NCBI GenBank assembly: GCA_040880465.1
Contig: JBBDIK010000011.1
Span: 62,001 to 126,000, forward strand
Direction of reading: 5' to 3'
Length of the DNA: 64,000 nt
Source: JBBDIK01 sp040880465
Lineage (GTDB): Bacteria > Actinomycetota > UBA4738 > JBBDHU01
This document shows, piece by piece, positions 23,912 to 33,589 of this stretch. Position 1 is the stretch's first letter. Each line of letters opens with the position of its first letter. Both the position numbers and the translations under genes were made by a program. Under the pieces are notes generated by a model. The model was not told the origin of the DNA and did not search any database. It saw only the letters and a program-made list of their open reading frames with translations.

Positions 23912-25215
23912 TCGTCCCCCTCCTGATCGAACGGCTCCAGACCCTTCTCTGCCGCCCGCCGAGCTACCATCGGCCGCAATACGAACATCCCGGCGACGAA
24001 GAGGTAGAAGGCGCCCATGATCAGGATGCCCGTCCTGAACGTGACGGGGATGAGCGCGGCGAGCGCGCCGACGACCCAGGAGAGCTGGAACAGGACCTCG
24101 TAGCGAACGAACACCCGGCCGTGCGCGTAGTCCGGGACGAATTTCTGGGCGAGGCTCTGAAGCGCAAGGCGCCCGAACTCACTCGACATCCCCGCGACGA
24201 ACGTGAACAGGCACAGGACGAACAGCCCGAAGAACCCGTACGCCATCACGCCGACGATGCCGGCCGCGACCAAGGAGGCCAGCACCAGGCCTTCCTCCCG
24301 GATCCGACGCGGAAGCTTGGGCGCGAGGAAGTCTCCGACGTACAGCCCGACCGTCGCCAGGGCCGCGAGCAGTCCGAACCAGTACGCGGGGGCCGCTTCT
24401 TCGCGCAGTGAGAACCCGAGGAGGAAGATCAGGAAGCCGGTCGCCATGCGCAGACCGACCACGCCGGCGGCCGCGACCGTCAGCTCGGGGAGCTTCCCGA
24501 GCTTCGTGACCTCGGTCTCACGCTTCGGAACGCGCGGGTGTGGGAGCCGAAGGACCAACAGACATGTGACCCCGTAGACCACAGCGGCGGCGCCCATCGC
24601 CATGCCGCCGCCGCCCAACCGAGCCAGGCCGATCGCGATCGGCGCCATCAGCGTCGCGGCCCCGACACCCCACCGCGCCAGCCGGGCGTTCGCCTGGACG
24701 AGGTCCTCTTCACCCGCATAGGCGAGCGTCAGGCCGTTCTTCGTGATGCTGTGGATCTTCGTGCAGACGAGCAGGCCGAAGGCGAGCGGGAAGAGCGCGG
24801 GCGTGTCCATCCGCGTAACGAGGAGCATCGCCAGGACCATCCTGAGCGCCGCCGCCCCGAACGCGATGATGCGGCGCGGGCCGGCGCGGTCCAACAGCGG
24901 CACCAACACGATGCCGGCGACCGCGAGCGGCGCCATGGTCAGCGCCAGGTACAGAGCCACCTGGATCCGCGCCTCTCCCACGGGCACCGAGAAGAACACC
25001 GAGTCGGCGAGCGCGATCGCGACGAACGTGTCCCCGGCGACGCTGCCGAAGTGGACCAGCGCGAACGTGTCCAGCGCCCGGTCCGACCTCCAGGCGATGC
25101 GGAAGGGACGGGTGACCAGCAGGAACAGCCGGACGAGGACTCCCGGTCGCGGACGCACCGGCTCCGCCGACGGGCTCGCCTCTTCGGGCGGCTCGCCCTT
25201 GCGCCGGAGATGCAT
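23908..25215 (-). CDS. MFS transporter
   Basis: The 435-residue membrane protein has about 12 spans, with a cytoplasmic N-terminal tail rich in Pro/Glu (residues 1-30). Spans include VALYLALTMAPLAVAGIVLVPLLDRAG, RMVLAMLLVTRM and the paired C-terminal spans GILIMGAFYLFVAGMFVL. The motif LLDRAGPRR resembles the MFS A-loop. No specific substrate motif is recognised. It is coupled to the FAD reductase by an ATGA overlap and lies 1 bp after the end of the convergently arranged gatB reading region on the same strand, so it may belong to a longer unit starting with gatB. Confidence 0.75.
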   Translation of the reverse strand: MHLRRKGEPPEEASPSAEPVRPRPGVLVRLFLLVTRPFRIAWRSDRALDTFALVHFGSVAGDTFVAIALADSVFFSVPVGEARIQVALYLALTMAPLAVAGIVLVPLLDRAGPRRIIAFGAAALRMVLAMLLVTRMDTPALFPLAFGLLVCTKIHSITKNGLTLAYAGEEDLVQANARLARWGVGAATLMAPIAIGLARLGGGGMAMGAAAVVYGVTCLLVLRLPHPRVPKRETEVTKLGKLPELTVAAAGVVGLRMATGFLIFLLGFSLREEAAPAYWFGLLAALATVGLYVGDFLAPKLPRRIREEGLVLASLVAAGIVGVMAYGFFGLFVLCLFTFVAGMSSEFGRLALQSLAQKFVPDYAHGRVFVRYEVLFQLSWVVGALAALIPVTFRTGILIMGAFYLFVAGMFVLRPMVARRAAEKGLEPFDQEGDE

Positions 25216-26715
25216 CTAGCCGCTGAGCCGCTCGCGCAGGAGTTCCTGGACGAGCTTGGGGTTCGCCGAGCCGCCCGACGCCTTCATCACGGCGCCGACG
25301 AGGAAGCCGATGACGCCCTCCTTGCCGCCACGGAACTGCTCGACGGGCCCGGGATTGTCGACGATCACCTGATCGACGATCGTCCCAAGGGCTCCGGCGT
25401 CCGAGACCTGCCGAAGCCCTTCCCGCTCGATGACCTCATCGATCGAGGGAGGAAATACTTTCGTCGTCGCGTCGATCCGAGGAACCTCCACCCTCTGGGT
25501 TGCCTTGAGGATGCTCGTCAGCGCCTGTTTCGCCTGAGGACCTGAGAGTGTCCCATCCTCGATTCTCGCGATGAGGTCGGCGATGTGTGTCGGCGTCACG
25601 GGCGCGTCGGCCAGCTCGACCCTCACCTCGTTCAACTGACCGGCCAGATCTTGCGTGAGCCAGTTCGCAACGGCCGCTGCATCGGCCCCGAGCGCGACCG
25701 TCTCCTCGAAGAAGGTGGCCCAGACGCCGTCGCCCGCGAGGATCCGGGCCTGCTCCGGCCGCAGGCCCAGCTCCGACTCGTAGCGTTCGCGGCGGGCGGC
25801 CGGGAGTTCGGGCAGTGTCGCGCGCACCTCCTCGACCCACCCGCCGGCCGGCTCGAGCGGCGGCAGGTCGGGCTCAGGGAAATACCGGTAGTCGAACGCC
25901 TCTTCCTTCGAGCGCATCGAGATCGTCCGCCCTTCATCCTCGCTCCAATGACGGGTCTCCTGGATCAGCGTCTCCCCCCCCTCCAGCGCCGCGGCCTGGC
26001 GCTCCTGCTCGTGGCGAAGCGCCCGCTCGAGCGAACGGACCGAGTTCATGTTCTTGATCTCGACCTTCGTCCCGAACTCGGCTGAACCCGGTGCACGCAG
26101 GGAGATGTTCCCGTCGCACCGCAGCGACCCCTCCTCCATCCGCACATCGGACACGCCGAGCGCTTGCAAGGTTTGGCGCAGCGCGCGGAGATACTCACCC
26201 GCCTCCTCCGGCGAACGCAGGTCCGGCTCACTCACGCATTCGACCAGCGGAACGCCGGCCCTGTTGAAGTCGATCAGCGCGTAGTCGGCGTCATGGATGC
26301 GGCCGGTCTCGCCGGCGTGCGTCGTCTTGCCGGTGTCCTCCTCCATGTGCACGCGGGTGATGCCGATCCGCCGGTCTTCGCCGCCGACCTGGATGTCAAG
26401 GTGTCCGCCGACGCAGACGGGCAGGTCGTACTGGGAGATCTGGAAGTCCTTCGGCATATCGGGGTAGAAGTAGTTCTTGCGGCTGAACTCCGAGTACGGA
26501 GCGATGTCGCAGTCGAGCGCCAGTCCGATCCGGACGATGTACTCGATCGCCTTCTCGTTCGGCACCGGGAGCGTCCCGGGATGGCCGAGACAGATCGGGC
26601 AGACGTTGGTGTTGGGCTCGGCGCCGAACGCGTTCCGGCAGCCGCAGAACATCTTCGTCGCCGTCGACAGCTCGACGTGACACTCCAGCCCGATGACGGT
26701 TTCGTAGGCGCCCAT
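25216..26715 (-). CDS. gatB: Aspartyl/glutamyl-tRNA amidotransferase subunit B
   Basis: GatB activates Glu-tRNA-Gln or Asp-tRNA-Asn by phosphorylation for the GatCAB amidotransferase. The N-terminus GLECHVELSTATKMFCGC and CPICLGHPG carries the zinc-binding cysteines. The family signatures DFNRAGVPLVECVSEPD and FGTKVEIKNMNSVRSLERAL are intact. The C-terminal YqeY-like tRNA-binding domain ends KLVQELLRERLSG. The ATG at 26715 gives 499 residues and sits 8 bp after TATCGT, so the transcript is probably leaderless. gatA and gatC are 1 kb away, separated by a transporter gene. Confidence 0.95.
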   Translation of the reverse strand: MGAYETVIGLECHVELSTATKMFCGCRNAFGAEPNTNVCPICLGHPGTLPVPNEKAIEYIVRIGLALDCDIAPYSEFSRKNYFYPDMPKDFQISQYDLPVCVGGHLDIQVGGEDRRIGITRVHMEEDTGKTTHAGETGRIHDADYALIDFNRAGVPLVECVSEPDLRSPEEAGEYLRALRQTLQALGVSDVRMEEGSLRCDGNISLRAPGSAEFGTKVEIKNMNSVRSLERALRHEQERQAAALEGGETLIQETRHWSEDEGRTISMRSKEEAFDYRYFPEPDLPPLEPAGGWVEEVRATLPELPAARRERYESELGLRPEQARILAGDGVWATFFEETVALGADAAAVANWLTQDLAGQLNEVRVELADAPVTPTHIADLIARIEDGTLSGPQAKQALTSILKATQRVEVPRIDATTKVFPPSIDEVIEREGLRQVSDAGALGTIVDQVIVDNPGPVEQFRGGKEGVIGFLVGAVMKASGGSANPKLVQELLRERLSG

Positions 26716-26723
26716 GTGGGCTA

Positions 26724-26744
26724 ACGATAGCGGCTCACTATCCT
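26724..26744. promoter_or_regulatory. Divergent leaderless promoters between gatB and DMT transporter
   Basis: Only 35 bp separate the two starts. TATCGT on the minus strand (26724-26729) lies 8 bp before the gatB ATG. TATCCT on the plus strand (26739-26744) lies 6 bp before the transporter ATG. Both are TANNNT -10 boxes at leaderless distance, and there is no room for ribosome-binding sites. Confidence 0.45.
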
Positions 26745-26750
26745 GGGTGG

Positions 26751-27728
26751 ATGCCCGCATCCGACGCCCGCTCCTCGGACCCGCTCCGGCCCGCCTCGTC
26801 CGGATCGATCTGGGCCGCTCTGGTCACGGTCTGGATCGTCTGGGGCACCACGTACCTCGCGATCCGCGTGGTGAACCAGAGCATCCCGCCGCTGATCGGC
26901 GCTTCCCTCCGATTCCTCACCGCCGGCGCCATCCTGTATCTGTGGACCGTACGCCGCGGCGATCGCACCGGCGACCGGCCGACGCTCCGCCAGTGGCGGT
27001 CCGCGCTGATCATCGGCACCTTGCTGGTCTTCGGCGGGAACGGCCTGGTCTCCCTCGCTGAGGACACGATCCCCTCAGGCCTGGCGGCGCTGCTCGTCGC
27101 CGTCGTCCCACTGTGGCTGGCGCTGTTCGACCGCCTGTTGTTCGGCAAGCGACTCCGCCCGGTCGCGATCATCGGTCTCATCACCGGTTTCGGCGGTGCC
27201 GCGCTGCTGGCCGGCGGCTCGATCGCGGGCGACATCAGCGCCGCGGGGATCGCGCTCGTCGTCCTGGCCACGTTGCTCTGGACCTTCGGCTCACTATTCG
27301 CCAGGCGGGCGGACCTTCCCAAGCGGCCGCTGGTCGGCGCGGGGATGGAGATGCTCTGCGGTGGGGCCGTCCAGCTCGCGGTCGGAGTCGTCATCGGCGA
27401 ACTCGGCGATCTGCACCCGGAAACGTTCTCGGCAGCGTCCCTGTCCGCCGTCGCCTACCTCATCGTGTTCGGCTCGATCGTCGCCTTCAGCTGCTACGTA
27501 TGGCTGATCCGGTCGGCCCCCACTTCGCTGGTCGCGACGTACGCCTACGTGAATCCGGTGGTCGCCGTCACTCTCGGCGCGATCATCCTGTCCGAGCCGC
27601 TGGAACCGCGAACGCTGATCGCCGGTGCGATCATCGTGGTGTCGGTCGCGCTGATCGTCTCCGGGCAGCGGCCTGCCCCAACCGACGAGGAACGGGAAGA
27701 AGTCGTCCGCGCCGCGTCAGGCGAGTGA
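26751..27728 (+). CDS. EamA/DMT-superfamily transporter
   Basis: The 325-residue product has ten spans in two EamA repeats. The first starts with WAALVTVWIVWGTTYLAIRV and ends in AAGIALVVLATLLWTFGSLFARR; the second ends ATYAYVNPVVAVTLGAIILSEPLEPRTLIAGAIIVVSVALIVSG, whose P-V-V-A-x-x-L-G-x-x-x-L-x-E motif is the EamA signature. Such carriers export amino acids, nucleosides or other metabolites; specificity is unknown. The 3' end overlaps the convergent gatA by 12 bp. Confidence 0.88.
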   Translation: MPASDARSSDPLRPASSGSIWAALVTVWIVWGTTYLAIRVVNQSIPPLIGASLRFLTAGAILYLWTVRRGDRTGDRPTLRQWRSALIIGTLLVFGGNGLVSLAEDTIPSGLAALLVAVVPLWLALFDRLLFGKRLRPVAIIGLITGFGGAALLAGGSIAGDISAAGIALVVLATLLWTFGSLFARRADLPKRPLVGAGMEMLCGGAVQLAVGVVIGELGDLHPETFSAASLSAVAYLIVFGSIVAFSCYVWLIRSAPTSLVATYAYVNPVVAVTLGAIILSEPLEPRTLIAGAIIVVSVALIVSGQRPAPTDEEREEVVRAASGE

Positions 27729-29189
27729 CGCGATGAGCGGCGGCTTCTCGGCGAACCCGAGGTCCTGTTCCAACGCGTTCGCCGTGCGGAGCAGGGCCGG
27801 CTCGTTCAAGATCTTCGCGGTGAGCTGCAGCCCGATCGGCAGCCCCGCATCGTCCAGTCCGCATGGAACGCTGATCGACGGAACGCCGGCGAAGTTCGCG
27901 GGGATCGTGAAGACATCCGACAGATACATCGACAGCGGGTCCTCGGTCCGCTCCCCGATCCGGAACGCGGTCGTCGGTGAGGTCGGCGAGATCAGGACGT
28001 CGAAATCCTGCCACGCAGCTTCGTAGTCGCGGATCACGAGGGTCCGAACTTTCTGAGCCTGCCCGTAGTACGCATCGTAGTAGCCTGCCGACAGCGCGTA
28101 CGTCCCGAGCATGATGCGCCGCTTGACCTCCGGGCCGAACCCCGCTCCTCGCGTGTTCGTCATCATCTGCACGGAGTCCTCGCCGTCCGCCCGGAACCCG
28201 TACCGAACGCCGTCGTAGCGAGCCAGGTTCGAAGAGGCCTCGCTCGGCGCGATCAAGTAGTAGGCGGAAAGGGCAGCATCGGTGTGTGGGAGCGAGACCT
28301 CGCCGACCTCGGCCCCGAGCCCCTGCAGCCGATCGCACGCCCCGCGGACCGCATCGCGCACCGCCGCCTGCACGCCGTCCCCCGAGGCCTGCGCGACCAG
28401 GCCGATCCGCAGGCCCTCCACGCCCGCGTCCAACCCCTCCAGGTAGTCGGGCACCGGCGCGTCGACGCTGGTCGCGTCCATCGGGTCGTGTCCGGCCACC
28501 GCGCCGAGCAACAACGCCGCGTCGCGAACCGACCGAGTGAAGGTTCCGACATGATCCAAGCTACTCGCGAACGCGATCAGGCCGTACCGAGAGATCCGTC
28601 CGTACGTGGGCTTCAGGCCGACCACCCCGCAGAGCGCCGCCGGCTGTCGAACCGATCCACCGGTATCGGAACCGAGCGCCCACACGGCTTCCCCAGCCGC
28701 GACGGCGGCCGCCGAACCACCGCTGGATCCGCCCGGCACCGTGTCCAGGTCCCAAGGGTTGTGCACCGGTCCGTACGCGGAGTTCTCGTTGGACGATCCC
28801 ATCGCGAACTCGTCCATGTTGGTCTTGCCGACCATCGCCGCACCAGCCTCGCGCAGCCGGCCCCACGCGGTCGCGTCGTACGGCGGGATGTAGGACTCGA
28901 GGATCTTCGAACCGCACGTGGTACGGACGCCCTTGGTCGCGAAGACGTCTTTGATCGCGATCGGGATGCCGGCCGTCGCTGGAGTCTCCTCGCCCGCCTC
29001 CAACCGCTCGTCGACGAGCGCCGCCTGCTCGAGCGCCTGCTCGCCGGTCACCGTCAGATACGCGCCGACCTGCTGGTCAACGTGGTGGATGCGATCGAGG
29101 GCCTCCTCGACGAGTGCCCCCGCCGACAGCTCACCGGCGCGGAGCTGCGGGATCAGCTCGCTCGCGGTCTGGTCACAAGGGAGCGCCAC
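27717..29189 (-). CDS. gatA: Glutamyl-tRNA(Gln) amidotransferase subunit A
   Basis: GatA releases ammonia from glutamine for GatB. The amidase Ser-cisSer-Lys triad is visible: Lys in AIKDVFATKGV near residue 78, and the serines in DTVPGGSSGGSAAAVAAG and LGSDTGGSVRQPAALCG (near 150-180). The 490 residues match the family. It follows gatC by 2 bp in one transcription unit with ligA, UPF0280 and mnmA upstream, so several tRNA- and DNA-processing functions share this unit. Confidence 0.96.
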   Translation of the reverse strand: MALPCDQTASELIPQLRAGELSAGALVEEALDRIHHVDQQVGAYLTVTGEQALEQAALVDERLEAGEETPATAGIPIAIKDVFATKGVRTTCGSKILESYIPPYDATAWGRLREAGAAMVGKTNMDEFAMGSSNENSAYGPVHNPWDLDTVPGGSSGGSAAAVAAGEAVWALGSDTGGSVRQPAALCGVVGLKPTYGRISRYGLIAFASSLDHVGTFTRSVRDAALLLGAVAGHDPMDATSVDAPVPDYLEGLDAGVEGLRIGLVAQASGDGVQAAVRDAVRGACDRLQGLGAEVGEVSLPHTDAALSAYYLIAPSEASSNLARYDGVRYGFRADGEDSVQMMTNTRGAGFGPEVKRRIMLGTYALSAGYYDAYYGQAQKVRTLVIRDYEAAWQDFDVLISPTSPTTAFRIGERTEDPLSMYLSDVFTIPANFAGVPSISVPCGLDDAGLPIGLQLTAKILNEPALLRTANALEQDLGFAEKPPLIASLA

Positions 29190-29191
29190 GT

Positions 29192-29482
29192 TCAGTCCAT
29201 CTCTACGATGCGCGGGACCTTGAATCGCCCATCCTCCTGATCGGGTGCGTTGGCCAACGCCTCCGCTTGAGTAAGGGACGGCGTCGGCTCATCCGGGCGC
29301 AGCACGTTCGAACGCGGGATCGCGTACGCGGTCGGCGGCACGTCCTGGACCGCCACCTCGCCGACCTTCGCCGCGTGCTCCAGGATCACCCCAAGCTGCT
29401 CGCGCAGCCGGGCCTTCTCCTGATCGGTCAGCTGCAGACGGGCCAGGCGGGCGACATGATCGACATCGATCTCGACGGGCAT
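29192..29482 (-). CDS. gatC: Glutamyl-tRNA(Gln) amidotransferase subunit C
   Basis: GatC stabilises the GatAB complex. The 96-residue product shows the family pattern: MPVEIDVDHVARLARLQLTDQEKARL, then LEHAAKVGEVAVQDVPPTAY and the C-terminal NAPDQEDGRFKVPRIVE. The ATG at 29482 gives the normal N-terminus; an extension of 11 residues upstream (SLASRLSG) lacks similarity. It begins 86 bp after the ligA stop and is followed by gatA after 2 bp. Confidence 0.93.
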   Translation of the reverse strand: MPVEIDVDHVARLARLQLTDQEKARLREQLGVILEHAAKVGEVAVQDVPPTAYAIPRSNVLRPDEPTPSLTQAEALANAPDQEDGRFKVPRIVEMD

Positions 29483-29568
29483 GCCGGAGAGTCTAGACGC
29501 GAGGCTCGGCTCCACGCCGGAGTAGCGGAGCGCCTTCCCGTCGATGGCGTGTGCCGTGGGGCGAGCTG

Positions 29569-31617
29569 CTACCGCCCGAGGCGGCGCAGGAACTCGGCCT
29601 CGTCAACGACCTCGACGCCGAGCTCGACCGCCGTGTCGTACTTGGATCCCGGGTTCTCGCCCGCCACCACCAGGTCCGTCTTCTTCGACACGCTGGAGGC
29701 CACCCGCGCCCCGGCACGCTCCGCACGTTCCTTCGCCTCATCGCGGCTGAGACCTGAGAGACCGCCCGTCAACACCACCGTCACGCCGGCGAGCGGCCCG
29801 TCGAGATCCGGCTGTTCGCTCACCGGATCCTCGAAGCGCAGCCCGGCCTCCCGGAGTTTCGCGAGCACCGCAGCATTCTCGTCCTCACGGAACCACTCGT
29901 AGGCGCTCGCCGCGATCTCGGGACCGATCTCGGGCACCGCCTCCAGCTCCTCAAGTCCCGCGGCAGCCAGGAGGTCCATCGACGGGAACGCGCGGGCAAG
30001 CACCTGGGCCACGTGCTCGCCGACGTGGCGGATGTTCAGTCCGACCAGCAGCCGCCAGAGCGGGCGGTCCTTGGACCCATCGATCGCGCCCAGCAGGTTC
30101 GCGATGGAGCGCTCCTTGAACCCCGGAAGGCCCGCGAGCTGCTCGGCAGTGAGGGTGTAGATATCGCCGACATCCTCCAGCAGTCCGCGATCCCGCAGCG
30201 CGGTGAGCGTCTTGAACCCGAGGCCCTCGATATCCATCGCCCCTCGCGATGCGAAATGGAACAACGCTTCCTCGCCCTGCATCGGGCAGCCACGACGGTT
30301 CGGACATCGGTAGTCCGCTGCACCCTCGTCGCGGACGAGCGCGGTCCCGCATGCCGGACACGTCGCCGGCATCTTCCAGCGACGCGCGCTCTTCTTGCGC
30401 TTCGACGTGATGGGGCCGACGACTTCGGGGATCACGTCGCCCGCACGCCGCACGATCACCGTGTCTCCGGCCCGCACGTCCTTGCGACGAACCTCATCCT
30501 CGTTGTGCAGCGTGGCAGTGGTGACGGTCACCCCCCCGACGAACACGGGCTCGAGCCACGCGAACGGAGTCACCTTCCCGGTGCGCCCAACGTGCACGTC
30601 GATCGTGCGCAGGACCGTGGTCCGTTCCTCGGGCGGGAACTTGACCGCGATCGCCCAACGCGGGGCCTTCGACGTCGCTCCCAGCTCCTGCTGCGCCGCC
30701 ACCTGGTCAACCTTGACCACGACCCCGTCGATCTCCCAGTCGACGCTGTGTCGCTGCTCCTCCCACCGGCTCGTGTATCCCTGGACCCCGGCCAGCGAGT
30801 CCTGCACCTCCGACGTCGGCTGGACCGGGAGCCCTGCCCCCGCGCACCACGCCAAGAACCCTGAATGCGAATCGAACGAGACACCCTCCGCGTACCCGAA
30901 GGAATGGCACCAGAGCGACAACGGCCTCGACGCCGTGATCTTCGGGTCCTTCTGCCGAAGCGAACCCGCCGCCGCGTTGCGCGGATTGGCGAAGGCCTTC
31001 TCCCCTCGCTCGGTCAGATCGCGGTTCAGCCCCTCGAACGCTGCCGACGGGAAGTACACCTCGCCCCGGACCTCGATCAGTCCGGGCGGATCGGCGGCCA
31101 ACAGCTTCTGCGGCACGGTGCGGATGGTCCGCGCGTTGGCGGTGATGTCCTCTCCGACGCGGCCGTCCCCGCGCGTGGCCGCCTGCACCAGGCGGCCCTC
31201 CTGGTACGAGAGCGCGACCGCGACCCCGTCGATCTTGAGCTCACACGAATATCGCGCCTCGTCCCCGACGGACTTGCGAACGCGCTCGCCCCAGGCCAGC
31301 AACTCTTCCGACGAGAACGCGTTGTCCAGGGACAGCATCGGCGCGCGGTGGTCGACCGGCGCGAACAGCTCCGGCGGCACGCCGCCTACCCGTTGCGTCG
31401 GCGAATCGGGAGTGACGAGTTCCGGGTAACCGGCTTCAAGCGCTTCCAGCTCCCGGAACAACTCGTCGTACTCCGCGTCGGCCACCTCCGGCTGGTCCAG
31501 GACGTAGTACCGGTACTGGTGCCGGTTGATCTGGTCGCGCAGTTCCTCGACCCGGAGCTTCGCCTCGGCACGGGTGCGTCCGAGGCTTTCGGTCTCGCGC
31601 GGCTGCGCCGGGACCAT
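29569..31617 (-). CDS. ligA: NAD-dependent DNA ligase
   Basis: The 682-residue enzyme seals nicks using NAD. Domain Ia holds Y-x-x-D-x-P (YYVLDQPEVADAEYD). The adenylated lysine is K128 in CELKIDGVAV. The four-Cys zinc finger is CPACG...YRCPNRRGCPMQ, helix-hairpin-helix repeats follow (residues about 465-580), and a C-terminal BRCT domain begins at LAGVTVVLTGGLSG. All parts of a full-length bacterial LigA are present. The upstream UPF0280 gene ends 1 base before its start codon region (31618/31617), so they are cotranscribed. Confidence 0.97.
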   Translation of the reverse strand: MVPAQPRETESLGRTRAEAKLRVEELRDQINRHQYRYYVLDQPEVADAEYDELFRELEALEAGYPELVTPDSPTQRVGGVPPELFAPVDHRAPMLSLDNAFSSEELLAWGERVRKSVGDEARYSCELKIDGVAVALSYQEGRLVQAATRGDGRVGEDITANARTIRTVPQKLLAADPPGLIEVRGEVYFPSAAFEGLNRDLTERGEKAFANPRNAAAGSLRQKDPKITASRPLSLWCHSFGYAEGVSFDSHSGFLAWCAGAGLPVQPTSEVQDSLAGVQGYTSRWEEQRHSVDWEIDGVVVKVDQVAAQQELGATSKAPRWAIAVKFPPEERTTVLRTIDVHVGRTGKVTPFAWLEPVFVGGVTVTTATLHNEDEVRRKDVRAGDTVIVRRAGDVIPEVVGPITSKRKKSARRWKMPATCPACGTALVRDEGAADYRCPNRRGCPMQGEEALFHFASRGAMDIEGLGFKTLTALRDRGLLEDVGDIYTLTAEQLAGLPGFKERSIANLLGAIDGSKDRPLWRLLVGLNIRHVGEHVAQVLARAFPSMDLLAAAGLEELEAVPEIGPEIAASAYEWFREDENAAVLAKLREAGLRFEDPVSEQPDLDGPLAGVTVVLTGGLSGLSRDEAKERAERAGARVASSVSKKTDLVVAGENPGSKYDTAVELGVEVVDEAEFLRRLGR

Positions 31618-32262
31618 CTAGGAGGAGAGCTCCACGGTTCCGGCGACCCCGATGGTTTCCCCCTCGACGATCACGCCCCCGATCACACCGTCGATCCCGC
31701 GGATGTGGTCGAGCGCCGCCCGCAAGGAGTTCGGCTGGCGAAGGAGCGCCCCGGTTCCCGCCGCACATGCGGCGGCGAGCGAGCACGTCTCGGCCAGGAT
31801 CGCGAGACCGTCGACGGTGTCGGACGGCGGCTCGGAGCCGAGCGTCGTGTGCAGACCCACCGGCCCGTACGAAGGGTCGATGACGACCGACACGTCACCC
31901 CCCTCGTCGCCGCGGACGACGATGAGCTTCGTCCGCTTCTTCGTCGCGATGAAGTACTCGCCCCCCGACGAAACCGTCACCTCGCCGACCATGCGGACCA
32001 GGAAGCAGCCGATATGATCGACCACCGCGCCCTGGAAGGAGAACATCGGACCGACGTTCGCGACCGCCGCCGCGGCGGTCAGCTCGCGGACCACCTCCGG
32101 CGCATCGTCCGGGACCGTGACCGGGGTCTTGCTCCGCGCCCAATCCGGTTGACGCACCATGTACGTGTTCAGCTGTTCCCAGAACGAGAGAGCCGCGGCC
32201 CGCGCCTCCTCGTAGTAGTCCTGGCCCGCCGTGACGCGCAGGATCATGTCCTGTACCTGCAT
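31618..32262 (-). CDS. UPF0280 (ApbE-related) protein
   Basis: The 214-residue product matches UPF0280 proteins, which are distantly related to the ApbE flavin transferase: VANVGPMFSFQGAVVDHIGCFL, then SSGGEYFIATKKRTKLIVV and GLHTTLGSEPPSDTVDGLAILAETC. Function is not established. The N-terminus is uncertain: in-frame codons upstream of the ATG (TKRKPRTFE) look protein-like and a GGGGAG lies before a CTG at about 32298, so the true start may lie 12 codons earlier with a rare start codon. It lies between mnmA and ligA in one unit. Confidence 0.75.
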   Translation of the reverse strand: MQVQDMILRVTAGQDYYEEARAAALSFWEQLNTYMVRQPDWARSKTPVTVPDDAPEVVRELTAAAAVANVGPMFSFQGAVVDHIGCFLVRMVGEVTVSSGGEYFIATKKRTKLIVVRGDEGGDVSVVIDPSYGPVGLHTTLGSEPPSDTVDGLAILAETCSLAAACAAGTGALLRQPNSLRAALDHIRGIDGVIGGVIVEGETIGVAGTVELSS

Positions 32263-32310
32263 CTCGAACGTGCGCGGTTTCCGCTTGAGGATGGTCAGTC
32301 CGATCTCCCC

Positions 32311-33393
32311 TCAGAACGTCTCGACGATGCGTCCGCCGCCGAGAACCTCATCGCCCCGATAGACGACGACGCTCTGTCCGGGCGCGACCGCGCGCACCGG
32401 CACTCGGAACTCGACGCGCGCGCTGCCCTCGCCCCGCGGCTCGACGACCGCCGGCACATCGTCCCCGTTGTAGCGGATCTTGACCTCGCCCTCGAAGGGG
32501 CCGTCTGCGGGCGCCGCACCGGCGATCCAGCTGACCCGGTCTGCGATGAGCCCACGACGCGCGAGCAGTTCCTCCGGTCCGATAACCACGCGGTTCCCCG
32601 GCGCGTCGACCTCGACCACGTACCTCGGCTCGGGAGCGGAAACCCCGAGTCCCCTCCGCTGCCCTACCGTGTACCGCCAGGCACCGCGGTGTTCCCCGAC
32701 GACGTTCCCGTCCGGATCGACGATGTCCCCCGGCTGAACCATCGCCGGCACGTACTCCTCGATGAACGCGGCGTGATCGGTCCCCGGAACGAAGCAGACC
32801 TCTTGCGAATCGGGTTTGCCGGCGACGCCGAGTCCGAACCGCTCGGCAAGCGCCCGCGTCTCGGCCTTCTCCATCCCCCCGACGGGGAACAACGACCGCG
32901 CGAGCTGGCTCTGCCCCAGCATGTGGAGGACGTAGGACTGATCCTTCGCAAGATCGGATCCGCGGCGCAGGTGCCACCGGCCGAGGCCGTCCCTGCGGGT
33001 CCGGACGTAGTGACCGGTGGCGACGAAGTCTGCGCCGAGTTCGTCCGCCCGATCGACGAACGCCCGGAACTTGATGTGCTCGTTGCACCGCACGCACGGG
33101 TTCGGGGTGCGACCGTCGCGATGCTCGGAGAAGTAATCGTCCAGGACCGTCTCCTCGAACGTCTCGGACATGTCGACGATCTCGAAAGGGAGCCCCACGT
33201 GCTCGGCGACAGCCCGGGCGTCCGCCTGGGCCGTGGGTCCGCAGCAGCCATGATCGGCCGGGTCATCCGCGAGATGGAGGAGCTTCATCTGCGATCCCAT
33301 GACCTCGTAGCCCTGTTCGAGCAACAAGCAGGCCGCGACCGACGAGTCGACCCCGCCGGACATAGCAACAAGCACGGAACCCTTGGACGTCAT
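32311..33393 (-). CDS. mnmA: tRNA 2-thiouridine synthase MnmA
   Basis: MnmA places sulfur at C2 of wobble U34 in Glu, Gln and Lys tRNAs. The PP-loop SGGVDSS is at residues 12-18. The two reactive cysteines lie in NPCVRC (near 100) and EVCFVPG (near 200), separated by the usual distance. The C-terminal beta-barrel starts GQRRGLGVSAPEPRYVVEVD. The 360 residues fit the family. The D-P-A-D-H-G-C-C-G-P segment at 43-52 is an unusual cysteine-containing insert near the substrate pocket. It opens the minus-strand unit continuing to gatA. Confidence 0.96.
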   Translation of the reverse strand: MTSKGSVLVAMSGGVDSSVAACLLLEQGYEVMGSQMKLLHLADDPADHGCCGPTAQADARAVAEHVGLPFEIVDMSETFEETVLDDYFSEHRDGRTPNPCVRCNEHIKFRAFVDRADELGADFVATGHYVRTRRDGLGRWHLRRGSDLAKDQSYVLHMLGQSQLARSLFPVGGMEKAETRALAERFGLGVAGKPDSQEVCFVPGTDHAAFIEEYVPAMVQPGDIVDPDGNVVGEHRGAWRYTVGQRRGLGVSAPEPRYVVEVDAPGNRVVIGPEELLARRGLIADRVSWIAGAAPADGPFEGEVKIRYNGDDVPAVVEPRGEGSARVEFRVPVRAVAPGQSVVVYRGDEVLGGGRIVETF

Positions 33394-33589
33394 GATGCGA
33401 GGCTAGCACGGCCCTCCGACGCCCCAGAGGCGGGATGGAGGCGGAACAGTGGCGGAGCGAAGTCGGAAAGAGGTCGGCACCGAAGCGGCGTCTTGGCCAG
33501 CCTGGGGCAGGGCCGAGACCACGGAACGGCCGTGCTCCGAGCCGATGAGGCCGAGCCTAGTCGGCGTTCCTGCGATATAAAGGTCGGTC

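Noticed and set aside
23908..26715. Anti-phage defence island
   Set aside because: The genes are a transporter, gatB and housekeeping neighbours; no defence families were seen apart from the toxin-antitoxin pairs.
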